Below, in pieces: positions 1 through 8,790 of a stretch of DNA of 64,000 nucleotides (position 1 is its first letter; each line of letters opens with the position of its first letter). The notes beneath the pieces were generated by a model. That model searched no databases. It was given only the letters and a program-made list of their open reading frames with translations, and had not been told where the DNA came from. Source of the DNA: Fibrobacter sp. UWT2 (lineage in GTDB: Bacteria > Fibrobacterota > Fibrobacteria > Fibrobacterales > Fibrobacteraceae). The position numbers and the translations under genes are program-made. The DNA is taken from positions 62,001 to 126,000 of the forward strand of contig NZ_FRBF01000004.1 in the NCBI RefSeq assembly GCF_900142545.1, written 5' to 3'.

Positions 1-332
1 AATTTGGATACAGCGGCAATAGAGGCCACGGCTTCGCCTCTAAAACCATTTGTATGTAAATGGAACAGGTCGTCTGCACTGAAGAGTTTTGAGGTCGTGT
101 GGCGCAAATAGCATAGGTCCAGATCGGCGGCGTTCATGCCTTTCCCGTTGTCTGAAACCTGGATTTTTTTCTTGCCGCCTTCTTCGATGGAAACCTGTAT
201 ACGGGAGGCTCCTGCATCAATCGCATTTTCAATCAGCTCTTTTACTGCCGATGCGGGGCGCTCTATAACCTCGCCAGCAGCGATTTTATTGATGATTTCA
301 TCCGATAAAACGTGTATTTCAGCCGATTTCAT
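1..332 (-). CDS. mutL: DNA mismatch repair protein MutL, N-terminal part (cut by window edge)
   Basis: This leftward gene starts at ATG 332-330 and runs off the window. About 110 codons are visible. They hold the GHKL ATPase motifs of MutL: the start region with [12 protein letters not shown], then [19 protein letters not shown] (the Glu and Asn of motif I), DNGKGM (motif II) and TSKL...NGFRGEA (motif III). MutL couples MutS mismatch recognition to strand removal and acts in the cytoplasm. The start is where family members begin. A TATATTTG promoter box (337-344) lies only four bases upstream, so the mRNA may have no leader. The missing C-terminus would show whether the endonuclease motif is present. 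Confidence 0.95.
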   Translation of the reverse strand, partial: MKSAEIHVLSDEIINKIAAGEVIERPASAVKELIENAIDAGASRIQVSIEEGGKKKIQVSDNGKGMNAADLDLCYLRHTTSKLFSADDLFHLHTNGFRGEAVASIAAVSK

Positions 333-336
333 GCCC

Positions 337-344
337 CAAATATA
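337..344 (-). promoter_or_regulatory. Probable -7 promoter box of mutL
   Basis: On the minus strand the sequence reads TATATTTG, matching the Bacteroidetes -7 consensus TAnnTTTG. It ends four bases before the mutL ATG, leaving no room for a ribosome binding site. Confidence 0.5.
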
Positions 345-445
345 GCCTTTTGGGGGTGAAAATCATATTTTTTTTGCTAAATTAATAGTACGAAAAGGCT
401 GAGTGGCGTTTTTCAAAAAATACCATTCAATAGAGTGAGGTAAAA

Positions 446-1741
446 GTGCTTTCTAACCTATTCCTTCAGTTGACTCACATTGAGTTGCTCATCTCATACC
501 CTGTCAAGGACATCTTGACTCTAATTAAGCGTGATCCTCGTTTCAATGTCAAGTTGCTAAACGACATCTACTACGAAGATTCCTTTGTGGATGAGAGCGT
601 TCACCGCCTGATGATGAACAATGTGGTAAACTGGCTCTATGAACGTGGCGAAAATCCGGACGAATTTGTGCAGCGCATTATGGACCGTTGCGCCACCTTC
701 GAAGCGATTCCTGCTCGTAGCGTGCTTCGTTCTTACCTCCCGTACGTTTCGCAGTTCTATGCAACCGAAGACGTCCGTCAGCTCTGCCTCGATATTATTC
801 CGAAACGTTATCCGCTGCTTTCCAATGCGAAGTTCCTCCGCCGCGAACTGACCGATGGTTTCCGCAAGGAATACTTCACCTATCGGTTTGACTCCCCGGG
901 CATGCTGATTACGAACCCCATGCGCTGGTTCAACGGCCTGGTGCAGATCGGTGCAATTCTTTTGAACACTCCGCCTTACGAAAAGATCGAATACAAGGCT
1001 TGCCAGACCTCTTTTGTCGAAGCTCTTGAAAATCGTGCTACGGCCGAAGTCCGCGATGGCTTTGTGTATGTGAACGGAAAACAGGTAGGTGAATACAAGA
1101 CCTTTGGCGATTGCCTTGCTGAATATGGTCTTGAATGGGAATTTGAAGCCGAAAAGAAGATGGCTTGCATCCGCGCAACCGAAGATGTTGTCGACGAAAA
1201 GGTGGGTGCAACTCTGATTCAGAAGGGCTGCTATTACGGCGCACCGGCTAGCGTGGTCTACTTTGATTACAAGGCCAATGTGATCGCTCCGGAACCGTTC
1301 AACAAGCTCATGAGCGCAGTGGTCAAGCAGGAATTCGATTCTTGGGAACCCATCCAGAAGGCTCAGGAACAGTTGCTTGAAGCCATGAACGACTCCGTGA
1401 CAATCATCTACTACAAGAGCGATGATTCGATCTCGGTGAACAACAAGCACTTGATGCGTAATGTGCCTGCTCGTATTCTTCGTAACCTGCTCCGCGAATA
1501 CAGCGCTACCGGTCGTGAAGAATTTGAAAACCGTGAATTTAAGCGTGATCCGTCTATCTGCATGGATCCGCTGCGTCCGAACTTCGAAAGCCGCTTGAAC
1601 CGAGTCATTGCTCATATCAACGGTTCTGATGATCCGGAACATCCGTCTGAAGGCGTGAAGAAGTTCTTCGAAATTGAACGTCACCGCCGCGGTGGTTTCC
1701 GTTTCGTTCCGAAGTGCAAGATTATTTTCCGCGAAGAGTAA
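446..1741 (+). CDS. Uncharacterised 431-aa protein, possible C-terminal winged helix
   Basis: I do not recognise this family. The gene begins at GTG 446, with GAGG at 437-440 as a plausible ribosome binding site. There is no signal peptide or membrane segment, so the protein is probably cytoplasmic. The last 100 residues resemble an OmpR-type winged helix: a short strand and helix (DDSISVNNKHLMRNVPARIL), a possible recognition helix (ESRLNRVIAHIN) and a final hairpin (RHRRGGFRFVPKCKIIF) like the 'GxGY' wing of response regulators. That is inference from pattern only; no receiver domain is visible. The gene diverges from mutL and seems monocistronic. Confidence 0.8.
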   Translation: MLSNLFLQLTHIELLISYPVKDILTLIKRDPRFNVKLLNDIYYEDSFVDESVHRLMMNNVVNWLYERGENPDEFVQRIMDRCATFEAIPARSVLRSYLPYVSQFYATEDVRQLCLDIIPKRYPLLSNAKFLRRELTDGFRKEYFTYRFDSPGMLITNPMRWFNGLVQIGAILLNTPPYEKIEYKACQTSFVEALENRATAEVRDGFVYVNGKQVGEYKTFGDCLAEYGLEWEFEAEKKMACIRATEDVVDEKVGATLIQKGCYYGAPASVVYFDYKANVIAPEPFNKLMSAVVKQEFDSWEPIQKAQEQLLEAMNDSVTIIYYKSDDSISVNNKHLMRNVPARILRNLLREYSATGREEFENREFKRDPSICMDPLRPNFESRLNRVIAHINGSDDPEHPSEGVKKFFEIERHRRGGFRFVPKCKIIFREE

Positions 1742-1826
1742 ACACCAGTTTACTGAATCCGAAAATGTAATTGAAACGGATTTAGAAAATAAGCAAATTG
1801 GTAGTTCTCAAGGGCAAATAAAAGGG

Positions 1827-1834
1827 TATATTTG
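1827..1834 (+). promoter_or_regulatory. -7 box upstream of a putative small RNA
   Basis: The sequence TATATTTG matches the box seen before several genes in this window. No reading frame follows; instead about 110 bases later there is a strong hairpin, so it probably drives a non-coding transcript. Confidence 0.4.
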
Positions 1835-1840
1835 GAATCG

Positions 1841-1973
1841 TGAACGGTAGAAGGGTAAATCCTGAAACGACTCTATCATTGCTCCCCTCCTGGTAGGTTC
1901 AAGGTTCCACATACCGATTCATATTTTCTCCTTCTTAGGAAAGGGTTCCCGCAAGGGAGCCCTTTCTTTCATT
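1841..1973 (+). ncRNA. Candidate small RNA, about 130 nt
   Basis: A TATATTTG box at 1827-1834 is followed by about 100 bases without a convincing reading frame and then by a strong hairpin (stem 1940-1950 with 1955-1965, GCAA loop, one G-U pair) leading into CTTTCATTT. An inner hairpin GGTA...TACC is possible. A C-rich stretch (CCCCTCC near 1884) could pair with Shine-Dalgarno sequences, which is inference. It does not show the signal recognition particle RNA loop, the tmRNA ends or a convincing 6S RNA bulge, so its class is unknown. It could instead be the 3' UTR of the gene ending at 1741. Confidence 0.4.
1940..1973 (+). terminator. Rho-independent terminator of the putative small RNA
   Basis: An 11-bp stem with one G-U pair and a GCAA tetraloop is followed by a T-rich tract. 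Confidence 0.6.
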
Positions 1974-1997
1974 TGTTTCTTTAGAAACAAATGAAAG

Positions 1998-2218
1998 CTA
2001 ACTCTTCGGCTCGGTCATGTACAAGTCTTTGGCTTGTCCGCGACTCTCGCCTTACGAGTTAGTCTTTTTTAATGCATCAATGGCGCATAAAGAAAGCTTG
2101 TTCTGGGCCTCGGTCATGTGCAAACAAGTTTGCCTGCGACGCTCGGCCTGCGAACATGTCTTTAAAAAATAAGTGCTCGGCTCGGCAATAGAATTGTCAT
2201 GCCCGCGAAGGCGGGCAT
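1998..2218. repeat. Cluster of intergenic repeats between the putative small RNA and topB
   Basis: This stretch has no gene. Two diverged units of about 45 bases (2006-2050 and 2107-2150) share CTCGGTCATGT, then a small hairpin of different sequence (2021-2037; 2120-2133), then a CGAC-CTCG block. The first lies between CTAACTC (1998-2004) and GAGTTAG (2055-2061), followed by a T tract, so it may also end transcription. A separate perfect palindrome at 2199-2218 (ATGCCCGC, GAAG, GCGGGCAT) is followed by a T run. Upstream, 1971-1992 is another inverted repeat (ATTTGTTTC and its complement). Confidence 0.6.
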
Positions 2219-2230
2219 CTCCTTTTTTAC

Positions 2231-5056
2231 TTAAGGCTTTTTCGTTTCAATGACTTCGACGGTTAATTTGTTGAAGGCGAGTTTGCCGCCGTCGCGGATT
2301 TCAAGTGCGGCGCGGAAGGTCGTGTCATTTTTCTTGAATGGTTCAAGAACCGGCGTGAGTTTGTTCTTAAGCAATCCTTCGACTTCTTCGTCGGTGAATT
2401 TACGCTGGTAAAACACTTGGGGAATGCCAAAGCCACATTGCGGGTTCATGCACACGTAAGCGGCGTGTGTGGCCTCGTTTGCGCCTTGGCCCGATGTCCC
2501 GCTGCGGAAACGTAGCTGATCGCCGCAAATGGGGCAGGGAAGGTTCCTGTGCAAGAATTCAAAGACGGTGCGGCCCTTGTCGGCGCCTTCGCCCCACTTA
2601 AGGCTTGCGGCGAATTCGGAGCCCTTCTTGCTTTTGAAATCTTGAATCAGGGGCGTGCGTCCGTTGGTAAAGAGTTCGCTTATTTCAGCGGCGGTAAGCG
2701 TGTGTCCAGCGACGGTTTTGAATAATGTGAATTTGCAATCGACGCCGTCAGTTGCATTGGCGCAGAATAGTGCGTTCTTATTTTCTTCGAGGGTGGCGCC
2801 GCAGAGCGGGCACTTATATTCCGTCTTTTGTCCGTGGAATTTGCCGTCGCTTTCGAATTCAAACTGAATGTTGAAATCCTTATCAACCGAAAGCTTTGCT
2901 GAAAATTCGGTGCCTTTCTTGCTTTTGAATCCGGCGAGGGGGCCGACATGACCTTCGGCAAGGAGAGTCTTCATTTCGGAATGAGAAAGCATCTTGCCTG
3001 CCTGGGTGTGCCCAATCTTGAATCCGCATTCGGCTTTGGGGCACACGTAGCCCCAAGGGGCTACTTCGAGCGCGCTTCCACATTTCGGGCAGGGGATCGC
3101 TTCGGTCACGGTTTCGCGCTCGAACTGGCAGCCGTATCGCGCATGCAAATCGGCGAACAGCTGCTTCACGTATTCAACGATTCCGTCGCGGAATTCTACG
3201 GGCGTAAGCGTTCCTTTTTCGACCTGCGAAAGTTTGTATTCCCATTCGCCGGTCATTTCCGGGGATTTCACTTTTTCGTCCATCAACGCGATGACTTCGC
3301 GCCCGCGGGCGGTACTCACCAGGTAATTCTTTTGCGCCTCGATAAAGCCGCGTTTCTTGAGGGTTTCGATAATGCCTGCTTGTGTTGCCGGCGTACCCAA
3401 GCCACGGTCTTTCATGGCTTCGGCAAGTTCTTCGTTTTCGATTTGCTTACCGGCGGTTTTCATTGCGGCAAGGAGTGTCGCCTCGGTGTAGTATTTGGGC
3501 TTGCTCTTCTTTTTCTTTTGCAATTCTACACTGTCAAAAGGAGCGCTGTCGCCGACATTCCATTCAGGGAAAACTTCAACCAGGTTTGTAATTTCGTCGC
3601 TGTCGCCTTTGCCCTCGGCGGCTGTTGCGTTTCCATCTTCCGAGCCGGAATCAGCTTTCTTCTTTTTCTTTCCCTTCGTATCTTCTTTGACGAGTGCGCG
3701 GAATCCTAAATCTTCATTCCGCTTGAGCTTTAATCGGAATAATTCTCTCGTCTCTCGTCTCTCGTCTTTCGTCTCAAGAATCACCTCCATTTCATCCCAC
3801 ACGTACGGCTTCAGCCACGCCTGTACAAAGCGTTCCTTGGCTAGGTCGTAAATCTTTTGCTCCATTTCGGGCAAATCGTTCGGAGCTTCGCCGGTGGGGA
3901 TAATGGCAAAGTGGTCGGTCACCTTGCTGGAATTGATGAATACGAAATTTTCGTCAAAGCTACGGAAAATTTTTTGTTGCTCGGGTGTCGCCAATTTTTG
4001 CGCGAGGGCGAATGCCTCCTGCTTCATGGTATCGGGCAGGTACTGCGAATCGGTACGCGGGTAAGTCAGCAATTTCTTTTCGTACAGATTCTGGGCGCAA
4101 TCCAAAACTTGCTGGGCGCTGTATTTAAAACGCTTGTTGCCTTCTTTCTGCAATTCGGTCAAATCGAAGGGCTTTTGTGGAAATTGCTTTTTCTGCTGGG
4201 TGTCGATTTTGGCAATTGCGGCTTCTGTCGGCGGGTTGCATCGTGCCACCACCGCATTCGCTTCCGCCTCTTTTTCAAAGACGGCTACTTTGAGAGTTGG
4301 CGTATTTTTTGCAGCATCTCTCTCGTCTTTCGCCTCTCGTCTCTCGTCTAACACATATTGAGCTTGATACCCTTTCCATGTGCCTACGACGCTGTAGTAA
4401 AACAGTTCCTTGAATTGCTCCACGATGGTGTCGCGTTCTACAATCAAGTTGAGTGTAGGCGTTTGCACACGGCCTACTGAAATCATCTTGCCGCGGCCTG
4501 CCGTAAGCGTATAGGCGCGTGTCGCGTTCAGGCCCACCATCCAGTCGGCGCGTTGGCGCAGTCTTGCTGCATAACTCAAGTTGAGACGCTGGGTGGCATC
4601 TTCCAAGTTTTTCCAAGCCTTGTCCAAGTCTTTGGCGACATAGCTGTTCACCCACAGGCGCTTAATCGTCTTTTGCTTGAAGGCGGGGGTGTAATCGAGC
4701 ACCAGGTCAAAAATCAAATTACCTTCGCGACCGGCATCCGCGCCGTTCACCAGAACATCGGCCTGTTCCATCATTTGACGCACCACATTCAGCTGCTTCT
4801 TGGTGCTCTCGATTTCCATGAGCCGGAATTTTTCGGGCAATAGGGGCAAGTTCGAAAGTCGCCAGCCGCCTTCAAAACCGGGGTAGGCGTCGAGCGGGGC
4901 GAGCGTAATCAAGTGACCCACGCACCAAGTGATGCAGTGGTTCTTACCTATCAGACAGCCGTCGCCTTGGGTGAACTTTTCACCTTCCAACCGCTCCAGC
5001 ATAGGGCGGTAATGTTGGTTTGCGACAGACGGTTTTTCGGCGACAAGCAGGATCAC
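2231..5056 (-). CDS. topB: DNA topoisomerase III (TopB-type, 941 aa) with in-frame heptamer repeats
   Basis: A type IA topoisomerase that passes one DNA strand through a break made by a tyrosine. The Toprim domain opens with VAEKPSVA (5-12) and has NGADAGREG (104-112). GRVQTPT (195-201) is typical of TopB. The catalytic tyrosine is Tyr332 in TYPRTDSQYL. The C-terminus has three units, each pairing a Cys-type zinc ribbon (the first at about 656) with a topoisomerase C-terminal repeat. It starts with GTG 5056; GTGA overlaps the stop of the upstream gene. Two segments rich in DERRE (237-248 and 428-438) are encoded by four-unit GACGAGA heptamer repeats and look like insertions. A Lys/acidic linker lies at 461-482. 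Confidence 0.93.
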   Translation of the reverse strand: MILLVAEKPSVANQHYRPMLERLEGEKFTQGDGCLIGKNHCITWCVGHLITLAPLDAYPGFEGGWRLSNLPLLPEKFRLMEIESTKKQLNVVRQMMEQADVLVNGADAGREGNLIFDLVLDYTPAFKQKTIKRLWVNSYVAKDLDKAWKNLEDATQRLNLSYAARLRQRADWMVGLNATRAYTLTAGRGKMISVGRVQTPTLNLIVERDTIVEQFKELFYYSVVGTWKGYQAQYVLDERREAKDERDAAKNTPTLKVAVFEKEAEANAVVARCNPPTEAAIAKIDTQQKKQFPQKPFDLTELQKEGNKRFKYSAQQVLDCAQNLYEKKLLTYPRTDSQYLPDTMKQEAFALAQKLATPEQQKIFRSFDENFVFINSSKVTDHFAIIPTGEAPNDLPEMEQKIYDLAKERFVQAWLKPYVWDEMEVILETKDERRETRELFRLKLKRNEDLGFRALVKEDTKGKKKKKADSGSEDGNATAAEGKGDSDEITNLVEVFPEWNVGDSAPFDSVELQKKKKSKPKYYTEATLLAAMKTAGKQIENEELAEAMKDRGLGTPATQAGIIETLKKRGFIEAQKNYLVSTARGREVIALMDEKVKSPEMTGEWEYKLSQVEKGTLTPVEFRDGIVEYVKQLFADLHARYGCQFERETVTEAIPCPKCGSALEVAPWGYVCPKAECGFKIGHTQAGKMLSHSEMKTLLAEGHVGPLAGFKSKKGTEFSAKLSVDKDFNIQFEFESDGKFHGQKTEYKCPLCGATLEENKNALFCANATDGVDCKFTLFKTVAGHTLTAAEISELFTNGRTPLIQDFKSKKGSEFAASLKWGEGADKGRTVFEFLHRNLPCPICGDQLRFRSGTSGQGANEATHAAYVCMNPQCGFGIPQVFYQRKFTDEEVEGLLKNKLTPVLEPFKKNDTTFRAALEIRDGGKLAFNKLTVEVIETKKP
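3746..3773. repeat. Heptamer tandem repeat inside topB (copy 1)
   Basis: Four 7-bp units, TCTCGTC three times then TTTCGTC (GACGAGA on the coding strand), are translated in topB as about residues 428-438. The frame stays open. Confidence 0.9.
4321..4348. repeat. Heptamer tandem repeat inside topB (copy 2)
   Basis: Four 7-bp units (TCTCGTC, TTTCGCC, TCTCGTC, TCTCGTC) are translated in topB as about residues 237-247. They are the same family as 3746-3773 and the intergenic copy at 23527-23552. Confidence 0.9.
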
Positions 5057-5676
5057 GATTCAACGTCCACTTGCAAAAGGTCTTTTTCCCAGGCTTCCTT
5101 GGCGGTGCGCAATTTTTTGAGCGACTCTTCGTCGGCTCCGCTTTGGTCGCGCAGGTCCATCAGGTCGCGGTATCCCTGGGCGAGTTGCTTTGCCTTGGGG
5201 TAATCCTGAACTAGGGACTCTAGTTCGTTTAAAATGGCCTGGTCCGAGTAAAGGCGGGCGACTCCTTCCAAAGAGTGCAAGATGTAGTCTTCGAATCGAT
5301 TTTCTTGCTTGGCGAGTTTTGCCTCTTCGAATTCCAGGGGCTTAATTTTGTCGATCCATTCGGCTTCGGCGGTAAAGAGCTCGTTGTCTTCGGCAAGGGC
5401 GTCTTTGCGACGGCTCAATTCCAGTTGTTTTTTCAAGAAGGGCTTGTAGGACTCGATGTCGATATTCGTGCCTTGTTTGTCGCCGAATTCCTTCAGGTTC
5501 TGCAAATTGGTTGTCGTAGGGTTGTTCAAAAGGCATTCCTTTAGGACCGAAAGTTGGTCTTTGGCGGGAAGCTTCTTGAAAGATTCGCTTTTCATGCTCA
5601 CATCTTTGATTTTTAACCAAAAAATGCGCAAAAGCACCAGCGTCATTACGATTGTGAAAAGGGTTGAAAGGCTCAT
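5053..5676 (-). CDS. Uncharacterised 207-aa membrane-anchored helical protein
   Basis: I do not recognise this family. One N-terminal hydrophobic helix (about residues 5-21) is followed by a soluble, highly charged and mostly helical region with many Lys, Glu and Leu, suggesting a single-pass anchor with a helical body. No catalytic motif is visible. The gene is directly upstream of topB and overlaps it by four bases, so the two are almost certainly co-transcribed. The start ATG at 5676 places the hydrophobic segment at the very N-terminus. Confidence 0.8.
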   Translation of the reverse strand: MSLSTLFTIVMTLVLLRIFWLKIKDVSMKSESFKKLPAKDQLSVLKECLLNNPTTTNLQNLKEFGDKQGTNIDIESYKPFLKKQLELSRRKDALAEDNELFTAEAEWIDKIKPLEFEEAKLAKQENRFEDYILHSLEGVARLYSDQAILNELESLVQDYPKAKQLAQGYRDLMDLRDQSGADEESLKKLRTAKEAWEKDLLQVDVES

Positions 5677-5839
5677 TCTGTGCCACTATTTAGAAATTTA
5701 AGAGGGCCTGTGGAAAAATTGAACAGGAATGTTCCGCTAGGAAGCAAAAAATAAGTGTTTTAGGGCACGAAGTTCCCGCAAATGGCTTGTTTAAAGGATT
5801 TTTCACAATAAAAAAGTTAATAAATTGAAAAAAAAGGTG

Positions 5840-5847
5840 TATATTTA
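5840..5847 (+). promoter_or_regulatory. Probable promoter box of the fibro-slime gene
   Basis: The sequence TATATTTA lies 50 bases before the start codon, in an AT-rich stretch preceded by TTGAAA. A GGTAAGGTG motif closer to the ATG is a plausible ribosome binding site. Confidence 0.45.
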
Positions 5848-5896
5848 GGGGGGTATACTTTAAACCTATATTATTAGGTAAGGTGATTGGATTATT

Positions 5897-8695
5897 ATGA
5901 AATTGAATGCTGTTAAGCGTATTGCACTTGGTGCGACTATTTTTGGACTTGTTGGGGCAGTGACCTCGCAGGCTGTGGTTGAGGATAACCAGAGAGAATT
6001 GGATATCATTATCCGCGACTTCCCTGTGACTCACCAAGACTTCGAAAACTTCCAGGAAGAAGCCCATAACAGTATTGTTAACGGCGGAAAAAAGAGTGGT
6101 GGCAGGACCATCGGCAGGTATCCGGATACTTGGCATGCCTCCTATACAAGCAATACGGAATGGGCGACTCGCCGTAGTAACGAAGATATTTTTGGTTGCG
6201 GAAATACGCAGACTCCGCAATACGGTATTGCAGTTGGCGTAGAAGGTTACCCCCATGACATAGCGAGTGCAAGCGGTGCTACCTCTACCGTTCCTGATTA
6301 TATCAAAACGGTGACGGACCCGACTGGTTTCGCCTGGTATGGCGAATTTAAGGATTGTACCAAGGATGCTAAGTGGAACCCCCTTGGCCTTCAGGTGATG
6401 CGAGGTCTGGTTTCGGACTTGTGCTCCGATGCTTCTGGCTCTTGGGCTGCAAACTTGTCTGACGATAAGAAAAATTGCTCGGGTACAAAAGTTTGTAAGA
6501 CCCATTCCTGGTCCCAGATCGTTTATACGACTCCGGGCATGGTGGAACAGAGGTTGATTTTCCCGCCTGATCCCAATGACTGCGATCCGAACGACCCGAC
6601 CAAGTGCGCTCTTGACATATACGAGCCTGTCATTACGAAGGCAAGGTCTGCTTGCGATAACGAATATTTTGCCCAGTGGTATTCCGATGCTAAGGACGCC
6701 TTTGGTAACGAAGTCAATAAGCGTACGAATACGACTTTGATTCTGGATCAGGATCCGCAAGATGGCCGTTATTTTGAAATTGACAAGAACTGGAACAATG
6801 GTGGTTACTTCCCGTTGGATAGTATCACGGACGACGGTCAGTTCCAGTGGGTTTCTCAGAAACTGATGTTCCCGAACCAGTATGGTCCTCAGAGCCTCTC
6901 GATTTTCTGCCCGCCTTACGATTACCAGTGGGCTGATACCCAGACGGACTTTATGGGCGACAATACTGAGGCCCTTTGTAATGCTTGGAAGTCTGCCGGT
7001 GGCCCCAGAAGTCCAACCGCAGCCTCCGATGTTGCTGTGTCCTCTGGAAAGATGGGCCTTCGCCACTTGCGTAACTATGGCTTTACCATGATGGGCGTTG
7101 CCAAGTTCAAGTACAAGAAGGGTAAAGGTGAAGTCTTTAAGTTCACCGGTGACGATGACATGTGGATCTTTGTGGACGGTGTGCTGGTGGTTGACCTGGG
7201 TGGTACTCACCTTGCTGCTTCCGGTACTGCCAATATGGACTACTTGGCTGCCAATGGACATGGTTGCCATCCGGGTGATCCGATGCTTGACTCCTGCGGT
7301 TTGAAGCTCGATAACGAAGGCTGGATTGATGACTCCTGGCACTATCTGCACTTCTTCTATGCTGACCGTCAGTCCGATGGTTCTAACCTGCGTATCCGCA
7401 GCTCCCTTTCTGAACTTGCTCCGTCTCGCTACGGTCAGCCCGCTATCGGTAGCGTGCTTGCCAAGTTGGACTCCAACGGCAACCAGACGGTGACTATGTT
7501 CTTGAATACGACTCTGGACGCTACGACTATTCAAAACATTGCGACATTTGGTTCAACGCAACCTACGATTATTGTGATGCGTACGGAAACTGACCCGGCA
7601 ACGGGCGCCAAGACGATCAAGACCTATGGCTACTATGTAACCAGCATTGAACAGGGCGCCAGCATGGGTTCTGCCGGTGTGCAGTATACCTTTACGGGTG
7701 TCTTGATGGATGAAAATGGTCAGCCTGCTGCGAATCCGATTATCGTGGGTGGCGACAAGATTGCATTCAACTCGCCCACAGATACGGAATTCTTGAATAG
7801 TGATGAATATAAGATCCAAAAGGCTGACTATGCTGCTCAGGGCATTGACGAAGCAACTTGGGATGCCTTGATGAGATGGAACTCTAAGATGACGTTCAAG
7901 GTGACTTCTGCTTCCGGTAAGCCCGTGGTCGGTTATCCGGATACTCCGGAAGATTGGCCGGGTGCAGAATTCAAGGCTCCGACACAGGGCTCTCCCTTCG
8001 TGATGGACTCTGCCATTGTTCGTCCGGACTTCACCAACCAGGCAACCGTGCTTACCACTATTGCCGAAAACAAGGGTGGCGAACTCCCGCTGGATTACAC
8101 GGCTGACCTCTTGTTCACCTCTGTGCCGAGTGGCGTGGGTAAGAACAATAACCCGCTCGCTTTGACCAACGATGAAAAGAAGATTTTCTCGGCGACGACT
8201 TTAGATGGTTCTACCAGCGCAACGACTACCGCTTATGTGGGCGGTCAGGAATCTGCAACTTCGATGTGCTACTCGAACGGCGTTGAAAGCTGCTTCAGTG
8301 TGTCTTACCCGGTGATGGGCCCGTTCCGCATTAACGTTCGCGTGTTCGACCATCTGGGTCACTTTGTGAGCCAGTATCAGAAGAGCATGAACGAAGAAGA
8401 ACTTCATAAGGCATTGGCCGGCAAGGGTGGTAACGTTGCTGGCGTCGATGAAGCTGGCTGCGATACCAAGCTGTATGGTGAAACGGGTGCAGGCTTTATC
8501 ACGATCAAGATGTATCCGGTGTCCCAGAACGGTAGAACCGTTGCAACGGGTCCTTACATCTATCAGGTGACCTTTGTTCAGGAAGCCTACACGGCTTGCA
8601 TTAAGGAAGGCTCTTCTGCTTGGCCGCACACGATTTACTACTCTCGTACGTCGGAAACTTACAGACGAGGCTATAAGCGCGCTAAGGTGAAGTAG
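5897..8695 (+). CDS. Fibro-slime domain surface protein (932 aa)
   Basis: A secreted protein with an N-terminal signal peptide (lysines at 2 and 7, hydrophobic core, likely cleavage after SQA near residue 26). The central part carries the fibro-slime domain (TIGR02148), with KFTGDDDMWIFVDG, VVDLGGTH and WHYLHFFYADR, a PA14-like calcium or sugar binding fold. The C-terminal half is beta-rich, with repeated segments about oxidised pairs of Cys, and ends in a basic tail (RRGYKRAKVK). In Fibrobacter, fibro-slime proteins are outer-membrane or surface proteins linked to adhesion to cellulose; a role here is inferred from that. It is monocistronic, with its own promoter and terminator. Confidence 0.88.
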   Translation: MKLNAVKRIALGATIFGLVGAVTSQAVVEDNQRELDIIIRDFPVTHQDFENFQEEAHNSIVNGGKKSGGRTIGRYPDTWHASYTSNTEWATRRSNEDIFGCGNTQTPQYGIAVGVEGYPHDIASASGATSTVPDYIKTVTDPTGFAWYGEFKDCTKDAKWNPLGLQVMRGLVSDLCSDASGSWAANLSDDKKNCSGTKVCKTHSWSQIVYTTPGMVEQRLIFPPDPNDCDPNDPTKCALDIYEPVITKARSACDNEYFAQWYSDAKDAFGNEVNKRTNTTLILDQDPQDGRYFEIDKNWNNGGYFPLDSITDDGQFQWVSQKLMFPNQYGPQSLSIFCPPYDYQWADTQTDFMGDNTEALCNAWKSAGGPRSPTAASDVAVSSGKMGLRHLRNYGFTMMGVAKFKYKKGKGEVFKFTGDDDMWIFVDGVLVVDLGGTHLAASGTANMDYLAANGHGCHPGDPMLDSCGLKLDNEGWIDDSWHYLHFFYADRQSDGSNLRIRSSLSELAPSRYGQPAIGSVLAKLDSNGNQTVTMFLNTTLDATTIQNIATFGSTQPTIIVMRTETDPATGAKTIKTYGYYVTSIEQGASMGSAGVQYTFTGVLMDENGQPAANPIIVGGDKIAFNSPTDTEFLNSDEYKIQKADYAAQGIDEATWDALMRWNSKMTFKVTSASGKPVVGYPDTPEDWPGAEFKAPTQGSPFVMDSAIVRPDFTNQATVLTTIAENKGGELPLDYTADLLFTSVPSGVGKNNNPLALTNDEKKIFSATTLDGSTSATTTAYVGGQESATSMCYSNGVESCFSVSYPVMGPFRINVRVFDHLGHFVSQYQKSMNEEELHKALAGKGGNVAGVDEAGCDTKLYGETGAGFITIKMYPVSQNGRTVATGPYIYQVTFVQEAYTACIKEGSSAWPHTIYYSRTSETYRRGYKRAKVK

Positions 8696-8716
8696 TAGAC
8701 GCTTTGCAAAAAATTT

Positions 8717-8744
8717 AAAGCCTCGGCGATGCCGGGGCTTTTTC
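8717..8744 (+). terminator. Terminator after the fibro-slime gene
   Basis: AAGCCTCGGC and GCCGGGGCTT form a stem (one mismatch) with a GAT loop, followed by TTT. Confidence 0.75.
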
Positions 8745-8790
8745 GTATTTATTCTCGAATAGGCGATGGGTGTGCGAGGTGAAATGTTGA

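Noticed and set aside
1841-1973. Signal recognition particle RNA, tmRNA or 6S RNA
   Set aside because: The conserved SRP loop, the tmRNA tRNA-like ends and the 6S central bubble are not visible; kept only as an unclassified small RNA.
5690-7534. A 614-aa minus-strand frame opposite the fibro-slime gene
   Set aside because: The sense strand has signal peptide and domain; the antisense product has no motif.
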